A DNA stretch of 64,000 nt from Limiplasma sp036645955. Lineage in GTDB: Bacteria > Bacillota > Clostridia > Christensenellales > Aristaeellaceae. The stretch is taken from assembly GCA_036645955.1 (NCBI GenBank), contig JAVXND010000010.1, positions 1-64,000 on the forward strand, read 5' to 3'. Shown in pieces: positions 41,158 to 49,719 of the stretch. The position numbers and the translations under genes are program-made. Each line of letters starts with the position of its first letter. The first letter of the stretch is position 1. The notes beneath the pieces are model-generated. The model had not been told where the DNA came from, searched no databases, and saw nothing but the letters and a program-made list of their open reading frames with translations.

Positions 41158-42846
41158 CTATCTACAATCTGTGCAGCGGTATTCGGGTACCCTTTGTTGG
41201 TTGCGCACAGCGCTGTACAGCCGATAGCCGCCGCTTAGGTTATAGCAATCAAAGCCATGGCCGCTTAGGATGCGGCAGGCAAGATAGCTTCGCAATCCGC
41301 TATGGCAATGCACGTAAATGGGTTTTTGAGGCGTTAGTTCAGCAATCCGCTCCCGCAATTCGTCCAGCGGTATGTTCTGAAAGCCCTCAATTTTCCCGCG
41401 CCGCACCTCTGAAACGGTTCGCACATCCAAGAGCTGTACGCTTCCATCGCGCGGGAGCGCGTCCACATCGTGCCAATGAAATTGCTTCACCAGCCCGCCC
41501 AGCACGTTTTCAATCACAAAGCCCGCCATGTTGACCGGGTCCTTAGCGGAGCTGTAAGGCGGGGCGTAGCATAGCTCTAGCTTGGTTAAGTCCGCCGCCG
41601 TCATGCCCGCATGAATGGCGGTAGCCAGCACATCACAGCGCTTGTCCACCCCATCCCTGCCCACAATTTGTGCGCCCAAAATTTTGCCGCTGTTTTTTTC
41701 AAACAGCACCTTCATGGACATGCTTGTTGCGCCCGGATAATAACCCGCATGACTGCCAATATAGAGGAACACCTTATCATAATCAATGGCCAAACGCTTG
41801 GCTTGTTTTTCGTTTACGCCTGTGGAGGCAACCGTCAGGTCAAACACCTTCAAAATGGAGCTGCCTTGCGTGCCTGGATAGGTGCTTGAAATGCCGCAGA
41901 GGTTATCCGCCGCAATGCGCCCCTGCTTATTGGCAGGCCCTGCCAATGGCACATAAGCGGCCTTGCCTGTTACAAAGTCCACCACCGCAACCGCGTCCCC
42001 CACCGCATAAATATGCTCGTCGGAGGTGCGCATGTGTGCATCCGTCAAAATTGCGCCGCGGTCACTGCACGCAATGCCAGCCGCCTTTGCCAGCCCGCTT
42101 TCAGGCTTTACGCCAATGGCCAAAATCACCATATCCGCGCAAACCTCGCCCTGTGAAAGCTGTACGCGCAAACCCGCGCCGTGTTTTTCAATCCGTTGCA
42201 CCCCGCGGTTTAAGCAAAGCGCCACCCCTTTTTCAGCCATGTGCTGATGCACATCGCAGGCCAAATCCTCATCAATGGGTGCCAGCACTTGGGGTGCCAT
42301 TTCCACCAAGGTTACCTTGATGCCTGCCATGCAAAGGTTTTCAGCCATTTCAACGCCAATAAAGCCGCCGCCCACCACCACCGCATGCTGTACCTGATGC
42401 TCCTCTAGAAAGGCTTTGATGCGGAGGGTATCGGGAATACTACGCAGGGTAAAAACGCCCTGTGTGTCAATGCCCTCCATGGGCGGGCGAATGGGCTCCG
42501 CACCCATGGACAGAATGAGCGAATCGTAGGCCTCCTCATAGGTTTTGCCCGTGAGCACTTCGCGAACGGTTACGCTTTTTTGCTCCGCATGAATGGCTAC
42601 AACCTCGCTATGAATGCGCACCTGCACATGGAAGCGGGCATAAAAGCTTTGGGGCGTTTGAAGGGTGAGCGCCTCACGGTCGCGAATTTCCCCGCCAATG
42701 TAGTAGGGCAAACCGCAATTGGCAAAAGAAATATATTCCCCGCGTTCAAACAGCACGATTTCTGCCTGTTCATCCAGCCGACGAAGCCTTGCCGCGGCTG
42801 TTGCGCCCCCTGCCACGCCGCCCACAATCACGATTTTCTGACCCAT
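41158..42846 (-). CDS. CoA-disulfide reductase-like FAD/NAD(P) oxidoreductase with rhodanese domain
   Basis: A 562-aa flavoprotein. Residues 1-320 contain two Rossmann folds (IVIVGGVAGGATAAARLRR and AVVVGGGFIGVEMAENL) and the single redox Cys44 in SFANCGLPYY, the signature of CoA-disulfide and NADH peroxidase/oxidase enzymes. A dimerisation domain follows, then a C-terminal rhodanese domain (about 465-545) with catalytic Cys near 513 in YVHCHSGLRSY. The fusion matches CoADR-RHD proteins that reduce CoA disulfide or persulfide. In an anaerobe it probably serves oxidative or sulfur stress. The exact substrate cannot be decided by sequence. Confidence 0.92.
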   Translation of the reverse strand: MGQKIVIVGGVAGGATAAARLRRLDEQAEIVLFERGEYISFANCGLPYYIGGEIRDREALTLQTPQSFYARFHVQVRIHSEVVAIHAEQKSVTVREVLTGKTYEEAYDSLILSMGAEPIRPPMEGIDTQGVFTLRSIPDTLRIKAFLEEHQVQHAVVVGGGFIGVEMAENLCMAGIKVTLVEMAPQVLAPIDEDLACDVHQHMAEKGVALCLNRGVQRIEKHGAGLRVQLSQGEVCADMVILAIGVKPESGLAKAAGIACSDRGAILTDAHMRTSDEHIYAVGDAVAVVDFVTGKAAYVPLAGPANKQGRIAADNLCGISSTYPGTQGSSILKVFDLTVASTGVNEKQAKRLAIDYDKVFLYIGSHAGYYPGATSMSMKVLFEKNSGKILGAQIVGRDGVDKRCDVLATAIHAGMTAADLTKLELCYAPPYSSAKDPVNMAGFVIENVLGGLVKQFHWHDVDALPRDGSVQLLDVRTVSEVRRGKIEGFQNIPLDELRERIAELTPQKPIYVHCHSGLRSYLACRILSGHGFDCYNLSGGYRLYSAVRNQQRVPEYRCTDCR

Positions 42847-42878
42847 ATGTACACGCTCCCTTGTTTTTGGTTAGAACT

Positions 42879-42907
42879 ATTGTATCACCTACCGCTGTGA
42901 AAGGCAA
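42879..42907 (-). promoter_or_regulatory. promoter of the CoADR-rhodanese gene
   Basis: TTGCCT at 42907-42902 and TACAAT at 42884-42879, spacer 17 bp. Confidence 0.6.
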
Positions 42908-42959
42908 TCGGGTGGGAAGGGGGGATGGCTTCCGCTTTTTCAATGTGGGTTGTTGGTGT

Positions 42960-43180
42960 AATGGTTTTTGTCATGGGTGGGCGGAGGGGTGTATAACGCG
43001 AACTGGGCCAAGACCCATGGCAATATAGCAACATGCCTTTGTAAACCCCATTGCCATAAATGCTACGTTCCCTGTAGGGACACCATATATGGTGTCCGCC
43101 CGGTTCGCGTTCCGACCGCCCATCCCCCCCTAATACATGCTGTCCGCCCAATTTGCGTTTTTCCACCCCCCACCCCCCAC
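42960..43180. repeat. inverted cluster of the palindromic repeat (copy C) in the 440-bp gap
   Basis: A plus-strand fragment near 42971-43012 (CATGGGTGGGCGGAGG, AACGCGAACTGGGC) matches repeat flanks. A minus-oriented copy carries the perfect palindrome GGACACCATATATGGTGTCC at 43078-43097, with CCTGTAGGGA before and GCCCGGTTCGCGTT after; a further partial flank (TGTCCGCCCAATTTGCGTT) lies at about 43141. The rest of the gap, to 43270, holds a small GGGTATGTAATACCC hairpin and the next Shine-Dalgarno. Confidence 0.8.
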
Positions 43181-43287
43181 GCCAGTAAACATTTCCACAA
43201 TGCATGGTTTCACCCTCCGCTTCCTTGGGTATGTAATACCCACATGGATCAAACAAATCCATTTCATAAGCAAGAAGGAGGCAGGAA

Positions 43288-43956
43288 ATGCGTACTTTTA
43301 TTTGTTCGGTATGCGGTTTCAAGTATGAGGAGGCCATCGGAATCCCGCAAGCAGGCATTGCCGCTGGCACCAAGTGGGAGGATCTTCCTGAAAATTGGGT
43401 CTGCCCGCTGTGCGGCGCGGCAAAGTCGGAGTTTAAAGAAGTGGGCGGTGCTCCCGCCGCTGTGGTTCAGCCCATTCCAATGGCGGAAGAATCCACCGCT
43501 GATTTACACGAGCTTTCCGCGTTGGAGTTAAGCGCATTGTGCTCCAACCTTGCCCGTGGCTGTGAAAAGCAGTACAAAGGCGAGGAAGCGGCATTGTTCA
43601 CAGAGCTTTCAAAGCATTTCAAAAGCATTTCCGCACCCGCAAAGAACGCGGAAACGGGCAAGCTGCTTTCACTCATTCAAAGCGATCTGGAAACGGCTTT
43701 CCCCGCCGCCAACCATGCCGCCAAGGGTGATGGTGATCGCGGCGCTCAGCGTGCGCTTGTGTGGAGCGAAAAGGTAACCCGCATTCTCAATTCACTGCTT
43801 GCGCGTTATGAAAAAGAAGGCGAAAGCATGCTCGCAAACACAAACGTCTACGTTTGCACCATCTGCGGCTTTGTGTACATAGGGGATCAGCCGCCAGAGC
43901 TATGCCCCGTTTGTAAGGTTCCCGCTTGGAAATTTGAAAAAGTAGAAGGGAGGTAA
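43288..43956 (+). CDS. double-rubredoxin-domain protein with helical linker
   Basis: A 222-aa protein. An N-terminal rubredoxin (CSVCGFKYEE...CPLCGAAKSEF, residues 6-47) and a C-terminal rubrerythrin-type rubredoxin (CTICGFVYIGD...CPVCKVPAWKFE, about 190-218) bracket a ~120-residue helical region. That middle part resembles the rubrerythrin bundle, but the EXXH diiron ligand motifs are not visible, so peroxidase activity is doubtful and electron transfer is likelier. GGAGG precedes the ATG. It is followed after 4 bp by a ferredoxin gene and lies opposite the CoADR enzyme, a redox-stress context. Confidence 0.85.
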   Translation: MRTFICSVCGFKYEEAIGIPQAGIAAGTKWEDLPENWVCPLCGAAKSEFKEVGGAPAAVVQPIPMAEESTADLHELSALELSALCSNLARGCEKQYKGEEAALFTELSKHFKSISAPAKNAETGKLLSLIQSDLETAFPAANHAAKGDGDRGAQRALVWSEKVTRILNSLLARYEKEGESMLANTNVYVCTICGFVYIGDQPPELCPVCKVPAWKFEKVEGR

Positions 43957-43960
43957 CGAT

Positions 43961-44416
43961 ATGTACGCTGTAAGAACCATTCGTCTTTGCACAAAGGATT
44001 GTCTATGCCTGTATGTGTGCCCCACGGGCGCAACCAACACGGAAAACAGCATCATCGACCGCTCCAAATGCATCGGCTGCGGCGTGTGCGCAAGCGCTTG
44101 CCCTTCGGGCGCAATTTCGATGGTACCCGATGAGCTTCCGCCTCAGCAGCCTAAGGCGAGCGCCGTGGTAAGCGCAATGCGCACCTTGGCAAAGAGCAAG
44201 AACGAGCAAGAGCGCATCGCTGCCGCGCTTCCCAGCAAGCTGGCGGTTGCCGTTGAAAAATCCAACCGTTTGATGGCGGAGGATCTTTTGCGCGAGGCTG
44301 GCTATATGCTCCCGCAAAGCGCTAACGCTCATCAATTGCTTGCCGATATGCTGCTCAAACCGCAAGCCGAAGGTTTCCCAAAGCAAGCCGTGGAAAAATT
44401 GCTTGGGATGCTGTAG
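43961..44416 (+). CDS. ferredoxin-like 4Fe-4S protein
   Basis: A 151-aa protein with an N-terminal bacterial ferredoxin region: an irregular first cluster (CTKDCLCLYVCPTGA) and a standard CIGCGVCASACPSGA. The remaining ~90 residues are helical (IAAALPSKLAVAVEKSNRLMAEDLLREAGYML) and have no assigned domain. Cotranscribed with the double-rubredoxin gene (4-bp gap), probably its redox partner. GGGAGG lies just upstream. Confidence 0.87.
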   Translation: MYAVRTIRLCTKDCLCLYVCPTGATNTENSIIDRSKCIGCGVCASACPSGAISMVPDELPPQQPKASAVVSAMRTLAKSKNEQERIAAALPSKLAVAVEKSNRLMAEDLLREAGYMLPQSANAHQLLADMLLKPQAEGFPKQAVEKLLGML

Positions 44417-44448
44417 GTAAACGCTGTAGGTAAACCCATTATTTTTGA

Positions 44449-44477
44449 TTGAAGTTTAAATCCGCACGTGTTATCAT
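44449..44477 (+). promoter_or_regulatory. promoter of the mutarotase gene
   Basis: TTGAAG at 44449-44454 and TATCAT at 44472-44477, spacer 17 bp. Confidence 0.65.
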
Positions 44478-44513
44478 ACTAGCATCAACGATAGAAGCAA
44501 GGAGATGCAAAGG

Positions 44514-45404
44514 ATGATTGAATTAACAAGCAATGGCGCATCCATGGCGATTGATCCAGTGGGAGCGGAAATGCGTTCCTTTGTTGACAGCAATGGCAAG
44601 GAATGTATCTGGACAGGCGATCCAGAGGTGTGGAAGAGCAGTGCCCCCGTGCTGTTTCCCTCCATTGGCTTTTTGAAGGACGGCAAGGTAACCATCGAGG
44701 GCAAGCCCTACGAAATCCCCAAGCACGGGTTTGTGCGGGGAATGCTTTTTGAAGTAACAGAGCAGGGTGATGATTTTGTCACCTTGTCCATACATGAAAC
44801 CGCTGAAACCAAGCAATGCTACCCCTTTGATTTTGCGTTAAGCGTAACCTACCGCTTTGCAAAAAATGGTTTTGAAGCCCGCTTCACGGTGGAAAACCAT
44901 TCCTCACGCCCCATGCCCTTTGTGCTTGGCGGTCATCCCGGCTTCACCTGCCCCATGAACCAAGGCGAGCAATTTTCCGATTATGAAATTCACTTCGAAA
45001 AACCCGAAACGGGCGAGCATCGGCTTTGCACTTTAGAGCACCTGATTGGGGAGAGTGAGGTTTGTTCGCTCGGTGCGGATCATCGCACGCTTTCGCTCGA
45101 CTATGCAGCCTTTGATCGGCTGGACACCTACATTTTCGACGGCTTAAACAGCCGCAGTGTAGAACTGCGGCACAAACAAACCGGTCACGGTCTGCGCTTT
45201 TCCTTCCCCGAAATGGAGGTGCTCGCGCTGTGGACCATGCCGGGCAAGCGCGCTCCCTACCTGTGCCTTGAGCCATGGCAGGGCCTGCCCGCCTGCGCCG
45301 ATGAAACAGGACGCTTTGAGGACAAGCCCCATCATGTAACGCTTGGGGTTGGCAAGGCTTACTGCTGTGGGTACCGCATGGAATTGATCGATAGCGTTCC
45401 TTGA
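44514..45404 (+). CDS. aldose 1-epimerase (mutarotase) family protein
   Basis: A 296-aa cytosolic protein of the galactose-mutarotase-like superfamily, close to the LacX subgroup. Visible features are GAEMRSFVDSNGKECIW, PVLFPSIGFLKDG, IPKHGFVRGMLF (catalytic His region), FVLGGHPGFTCPM (second His) and PYLCLEPWQGLPA with the catalytic Glu. It interconverts anomers of aldoses. The second ATG (44514) is 9 nt after GGAG and preferred. Monocistronic between its own promoter and a terminator. Confidence 0.9.
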   Translation: MIELTSNGASMAIDPVGAEMRSFVDSNGKECIWTGDPEVWKSSAPVLFPSIGFLKDGKVTIEGKPYEIPKHGFVRGMLFEVTEQGDDFVTLSIHETAETKQCYPFDFALSVTYRFAKNGFEARFTVENHSSRPMPFVLGGHPGFTCPMNQGEQFSDYEIHFEKPETGEHRLCTLEHLIGESEVCSLGADHRTLSLDYAAFDRLDTYIFDGLNSRSVELRHKQTGHGLRFSFPEMEVLALWTMPGKRAPYLCLEPWQGLPACADETGRFEDKPHHVTLGVGKAYCCGYRMELIDSVP

Positions 45405-45426
45405 CATCGAAAAATGAAGCCCATCA

Positions 45427-45467
45427 AAAAAACGCCCCTGTCGGAATCAACCGATGGGGCGTTTTTG
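45427..45467. terminator. bidirectional terminator between the mutarotase gene and era
   Basis: AAAACGCCCC...GGGGCGTTTTTG stem extended by TGTCGG/CCGA pairing, with A- and T-runs on either side. Confidence 0.88.
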
Positions 45468-45469
45468 TT

Positions 45470-46360
45470 TTACTGCTTATCCTCATACCCCAGGGTACGC
45501 AAATCATCCATGCGGTTGCGCCAATTCTCGCGCACCTTTACCCATAGCTGTAAGTTGACATGAATGCCAAGCAACGTTTCAATGTCCATACGCGCCTCTT
45601 GCCCGATGCGCTTTAACATGCTGCCCTGCTTGCCGATGATGATGCCTTTATGGGCGGCACGCTCGCAGTATATGGTGGCGTGAATCTCCATCAGGTTGTC
45701 GCTGAGCTTATTCATGGCCATCATTTCCACACCAATGCCGTGAGGTACCTCCTCGGTCAAATGAAGCAAAGCTTTTTCACGAATCAGCTCGCCGCAAATC
45801 ACGCGTTCAGGCTGATCGGTAATGGCATCGGGCGGAAAGTACTGCGGCCCTTCGGGCATGTAGCGAATCAACAGCTCTTTGAGCTCCGCTACCCCATCGC
45901 CCGTGGAAGCGCTGATGGGCATAATGTCGTCATACCCTGCTTGCGCAAAGCTGCCTATCAGCGAAAGCAAGCTTTCCTTGGCCAAGAGATCAATTTTGTT
46001 CAGCACAAGCACCTTTTTTACATTGTGGCGGCTCATGTCCTCCACAACGGCGCGATCCTGCTTGCCTACAGCGGTGGCATCCACCATTGCAATCAAAGCG
46101 TCTATGCCTTGAAGCGCTTCCTTCGCAGATTGCATCATAAACTCGCCTAAGCGGTTGCGGGGCGTGTGCAAGCCGGGCGTATCCAGAAAAACAAGCTGAC
46201 TGCCTTCCTGTGTGCTTACGCCGATAATGCGGTTGCGGGTTGTTTGGGGGCGGTCGCTCACAATCGCGACCTTTTCGCCAACCATGGCGTTCATAAGAGT
46301 GCTCTTGCCAACATTGGGTCTACCCATGATGGCAACGAAGCCCGAGTGAAAATTGGGCAT
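45470..46360 (-). CDS. era: GTPase Era
   Basis: A 296-aa GTPase with GRPNVGKST (about 13-21), DTPGLHTPRNRLGEFM, NKID and a C-terminal KH domain (IIIGKQGSMLKRIGQEAR) that binds the 3' end of 16S rRNA during 30S maturation. It lies 17 bp after the ybeY/cdd gene in a conserved clostridial cluster. GAAGGAGA precedes the ATG. Confidence 0.97.
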   Translation of the reverse strand: MPNFHSGFVAIMGRPNVGKSTLMNAMVGEKVAIVSDRPQTTRNRIIGVSTQEGSQLVFLDTPGLHTPRNRLGEFMMQSAKEALQGIDALIAMVDATAVGKQDRAVVEDMSRHNVKKVLVLNKIDLLAKESLLSLIGSFAQAGYDDIMPISASTGDGVAELKELLIRYMPEGPQYFPPDAITDQPERVICGELIREKALLHLTEEVPHGIGVEMMAMNKLSDNLMEIHATIYCERAAHKGIIIGKQGSMLKRIGQEARMDIETLLGIHVNLQLWVKVRENWRNRMDDLRTLGYEDKQ

Positions 46361-46377
46361 ATGGTTCTCCTTCCGTA

Positions 46378-47280
46378 TTACGGCAAATCCTTAGGGCCAA
46401 AGCCATGCGGGAGCAAGGCTTGCAGGGTGGTTTTGTCCACCTCGTTTTCACCCCAGGTTACCAGCACGCGCATTTGAGGCGCGAACTCATTAAGTACCTG
46501 ACGGCACGCGCCGCAGGGGTAGGGCGCAGATCCGTTGGATGCGATGGCAATGGCGCTAAACTCATGCAAGCCCTCGCTTACCGCTTTAAAAACAGCGGTG
46601 CGTTCAGCGCAATTGCTCAAGCCATAGCTTGCATTTTCAATGTTACAGCCTTGATACACGCGCCCGTTTGCGCACAGCAATGCCGCACCCACGCGGTAAT
46701 GGCTGTATGGGCTGTAGCTGTTTTGCAACGCAAGCCTTGCCAGCTCGAGAAGCTCCTCATCATTGGGAGCGGCGGCGGTATCCTCACGGGTTACGCCCGC
46801 CATTTGTAACGCTTTTTCCTCCATTGCTCTCATCTCCTGTTGTTCGCTGGGTTCCATATGATCGTAGCCCATGAGGTGAAACAGACCATGGGCAAAAAGA
46901 TAACACAGCTCGCGCCGCACGCTATGCCCATACTCCTGCGCCTGCATAGCCGCATGCTCGTAGGAAAGGATGATATCGCCTAGCATACAAGCCTTCAAGT
47001 CTGGATCATACTCGCAATGCAGACGTTTTTCACTCCTGCGCGCCGTTTTTCCCTTGGCATAGTTCACAGTGGGAAAGCTCAGCACATCCGTTGCGCGGTC
47101 CATGCCGCGATGCTCGCAGTTGATGGTTTGAATGTCCGCATCATCGGTCAGCTTCACATGCACCGCACAGGGCAGGGCAACCCCTTCAGCCGCTAAACAG
47201 CAATCCGCCACCAGTGCAAAGGGCGCATCCAGCAGTGCATGGGTGGGTAGCTGTACGGCTTGTTCCCATTCAATTTGCAT
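46378..47280 (-). CDS. ybeY: YbeY endoribonuclease fused to cytidine deaminase
   Basis: A 300-aa bifunctional protein. Residues 1-155 are YbeY (rRNA processing and quality control) with the zinc motif HGLFHLMGYDH near 130-140 and the DVLSFP strand. Residues about 170-300 are a complete cytidine deaminase: SYSPYSHYRVGAALL, catalytic CAERTAV near 221 and PCGACRQVL near 256. In many Firmicutes the order is ybeY, dgkA, cdd, era as separate genes; here dgkA is absent and ybeY and cdd share one frame. ATG at 47280 follows AAGGGG; a GTG 12 nt upstream is possible. The linker between domains is short. Confidence 0.93.
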   Translation of the reverse strand: MQIEWEQAVQLPTHALLDAPFALVADCCLAAEGVALPCAVHVKLTDDADIQTINCEHRGMDRATDVLSFPTVNYAKGKTARRSEKRLHCEYDPDLKACMLGDIILSYEHAAMQAQEYGHSVRRELCYLFAHGLFHLMGYDHMEPSEQQEMRAMEEKALQMAGVTREDTAAAPNDEELLELARLALQNSYSPYSHYRVGAALLCANGRVYQGCNIENASYGLSNCAERTAVFKAVSEGLHEFSAIAIASNGSAPYPCGACRQVLNEFAPQMRVLVTWGENEVDKTTLQALLPHGFGPKDLP

Positions 47281-47328
47281 GAGCTTTTTCACCCCTTTGT
47301 AAACAGAAGCCTACGCTGACTATTTCCA

Positions 47329-49719
47329 TCAAGCTTTGTCCTCCGTTGCGGGCGCTTCATCAGGCTTTTCATTGCCTGCACTGTCCTGCTCTTGCGCCGT
47401 GTTTTTTTCTTCTGCATCGGTTTGTTCCAGGTTGAGCATTTCGCCCGCCACATGCTCCGCATCCATGGCATCTATGGCCACGCGGTGCAGTTCTTTTTCC
47501 TCCACGGAGCTTTCGTCCGTTTTGGGCAGGCGTGCGGTGGCTTGCGCGGCTACATGCGCGGCGGCGGTTGCGCTGATGGTTGGGTACTCTATCCGCTCGT
47601 GAAACACGCCGTTGAGCACAGTTGAAAACGCCTCGCATATTTTGGAAATATCCCTCAGGGTAATGGGTGCATTGTTGAGCTGACCATCGTCGAGCTTGCC
47701 GCGCACCAATCGGCCGATAAACTCCTCAATGGCCTTTGGCGTGGGATCGGGCATACTGCGAACCGCCGCTTCCACGGTATCCGCCAGCATGATAATGGCG
47801 CTTTCCTGCGTATGGGGGCGTTTGCCGTCATAACGGAAATCCGCAATATCCACCGCTTGGCCGTCTGCCTGCTGCAGGGCCTTGTGGTAGAAAAACATCA
47901 CGGGCGTGTCGCCATGGTGTTCAATGATTATATCCTGAATTTCAATGGGAAGGTGATATTGCTGTGCCATGATTTGCCCATCCCGCGTGTGCGCCGTTAC
48001 AATGGCGGCAGATACATAGGGGTTGGTATGCTCATGCGGATTTTCGCCGATTTGGTTTTCCTTAAAGTACAGAGGGCGCTTGAGCTTGCCAATGTCGTGA
48101 AAATATGCGCCCGCACGCGCCAGCAGGGGATTAGCGCCAATGGCCTCTGCGGCGGCCTCGGCCAAGTTGGCCACAATAATGCTGTGATGGTACGTGCCAG
48201 ACGCTTCGATCAACAGCCTGCGCAGCAGCGGATGGTTCGGGTTGGACAGCTCAAGCAGCTTTGCAGGCGTTGCCAGATGAAAGAAGGTTTCAATCAATGG
48301 ATCCAGCGCAATGCACAGCACCGAGGCGATCAGTGCGCTTCCCGCGCTCCAAAGCGCGTTTGTAAACACATCCACCACCGATGTGTTGGTCATAAACCCA
48401 ATGGTGAGGATGATGGCGATGTTGGTAAGCGCCGTCAAAATACCGCAAAGCATTACCTGCTGGCGGTAGGGCTTGTGCCGAATAATGGAAATGGCAATGA
48501 TGCCGCTGGTAAACGAGGTAAACAAAAGATTGACCATTTCGGAGCCATAGGTGCTATCCCCGCCCGCGATTAAGGCGCTCACAAGCACGCTCATGGAAAG
48601 ACAGCCCGCCACGCCCACCTTTGCGCCAAGCAAGCCCGTGAGCATCATCGGCGCTAGCAGAACAGGTGCCATGTAGGGGTTAATCAGCTGTCCCAAAATG
48701 CACAGCCCCAAGGTGGTGCACAGAATCAGCATCAGAATAATCAGCTTTTTGGGGCTTTGCAGGGTATGCTCACTAAAGAGGCGCAAAGCAATCCACAGCA
48801 CCGCCATGCTTAACAGCACCAACAGCACGCCGCCGACATACATCATGATATCCACATTGTCATCATCCAGCAAGCCTAAGCTACGCAGCATTTCCAGCTG
48901 ATTCGCCGTTACGCGCTCACGCGAAAGCACAATGTTTTGCCCCTGTTTGTAAATCACAGGCTCTACCGTAGCGCGCGCATCGTCCCTCAGCTTCTCGGTG
49001 GCTTCCTGGTCTATGACCATATTGGGCATGATGACCTTGCGCAAAACAGGCGTTACCACGTTTTGCAAAAGATCCATATCGGTTTTATAGCCCATAATTT
49101 GCTGTAAATATTGAATGGACTCGTTTACATAGCCTTCGCGAATGGTGGTGTTGAGCGTGTTTTCCACCGCCGCGTTTAGGTTATCGCACATATCCCGCAT
49201 TTGCGGGTCGCTGGCGCGCAGTAATGTGTTCATTTGGTAATCAGCCAGCGAAATCAATGTCGGCAGAGATTTGGCATATTCCATTTCCGCGCTTGTAAAA
49301 ATATAGCCGCTTTGCTTGTCTAAATCATCAGGCGCAAATTGTTCAAGCACCTTATGCCCATATTGCTGAACGGCCATCAGCTGTGAAAGCACGGATTTCA
49401 GGTTTTGAAGCACCTCTGTGGCCACGCCATCCTTATAGAGATAGCTTGGCTCCACCTGCTTGGCCGCTTCCTCACGCTGGCGCATGGTGCTAAGCTCGTC
49501 CACCACATCCTTGCTGGCGGTAATGGTGGTGTGCGCAATATCCCCTACTTTAAGGTCGTACCTCTGCGGGGTAATGGCCACCAAAAACAGCGTGCTCAGC
49601 ACCAGTGTTGCGCAAAGAAATACATACGTGCATTGTGCTGTACGCGAGCGAAGCGCGTGCCCCAGCATCTCCCATGTCAACGCATTTTTTTTTCTGCTTG
49701 GCCGCTTATTGGGCATCAT
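47329..49719 (-). CDS. pgpH: 7TM-HD cyclic-di-AMP phosphodiesterase PgpH (YqfF)
   Basis: A 796-aa membrane protein: one N-terminal helix, a ~240-residue extracytoplasmic 7TMR-HDED domain, seven clustered helices, and a cytosolic HD domain with HHS, HDIGK (about 540) and HHGD motifs that hydrolyses cyclic di-AMP. The acidic, Ala-rich C-terminal tail (about 735-796) is not part of the enzyme core. ATG at 49719, with AAGGGG 8 nt upstream, overlaps the phoH stop; an in-frame GTG 9 nt earlier is less likely. Confidence 0.94.
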   Translation of the reverse strand: MMPNKRPSRKKNALTWEMLGHALRSRTAQCTYVFLCATLVLSTLFLVAITPQRYDLKVGDIAHTTITASKDVVDELSTMRQREEAAKQVEPSYLYKDGVATEVLQNLKSVLSQLMAVQQYGHKVLEQFAPDDLDKQSGYIFTSAEMEYAKSLPTLISLADYQMNTLLRASDPQMRDMCDNLNAAVENTLNTTIREGYVNESIQYLQQIMGYKTDMDLLQNVVTPVLRKVIMPNMVIDQEATEKLRDDARATVEPVIYKQGQNIVLSRERVTANQLEMLRSLGLLDDDNVDIMMYVGGVLLVLLSMAVLWIALRLFSEHTLQSPKKLIILMLILCTTLGLCILGQLINPYMAPVLLAPMMLTGLLGAKVGVAGCLSMSVLVSALIAGGDSTYGSEMVNLLFTSFTSGIIAISIIRHKPYRQQVMLCGILTALTNIAIILTIGFMTNTSVVDVFTNALWSAGSALIASVLCIALDPLIETFFHLATPAKLLELSNPNHPLLRRLLIEASGTYHHSIIVANLAEAAAEAIGANPLLARAGAYFHDIGKLKRPLYFKENQIGENPHEHTNPYVSAAIVTAHTRDGQIMAQQYHLPIEIQDIIIEHHGDTPVMFFYHKALQQADGQAVDIADFRYDGKRPHTQESAIIMLADTVEAAVRSMPDPTPKAIEEFIGRLVRGKLDDGQLNNAPITLRDISKICEAFSTVLNGVFHERIEYPTISATAAAHVAAQATARLPKTDESSVEEKELHRVAIDAMDAEHVAGEMLNLEQTDAEEKNTAQEQDSAGNEKPDEAPATEDKA

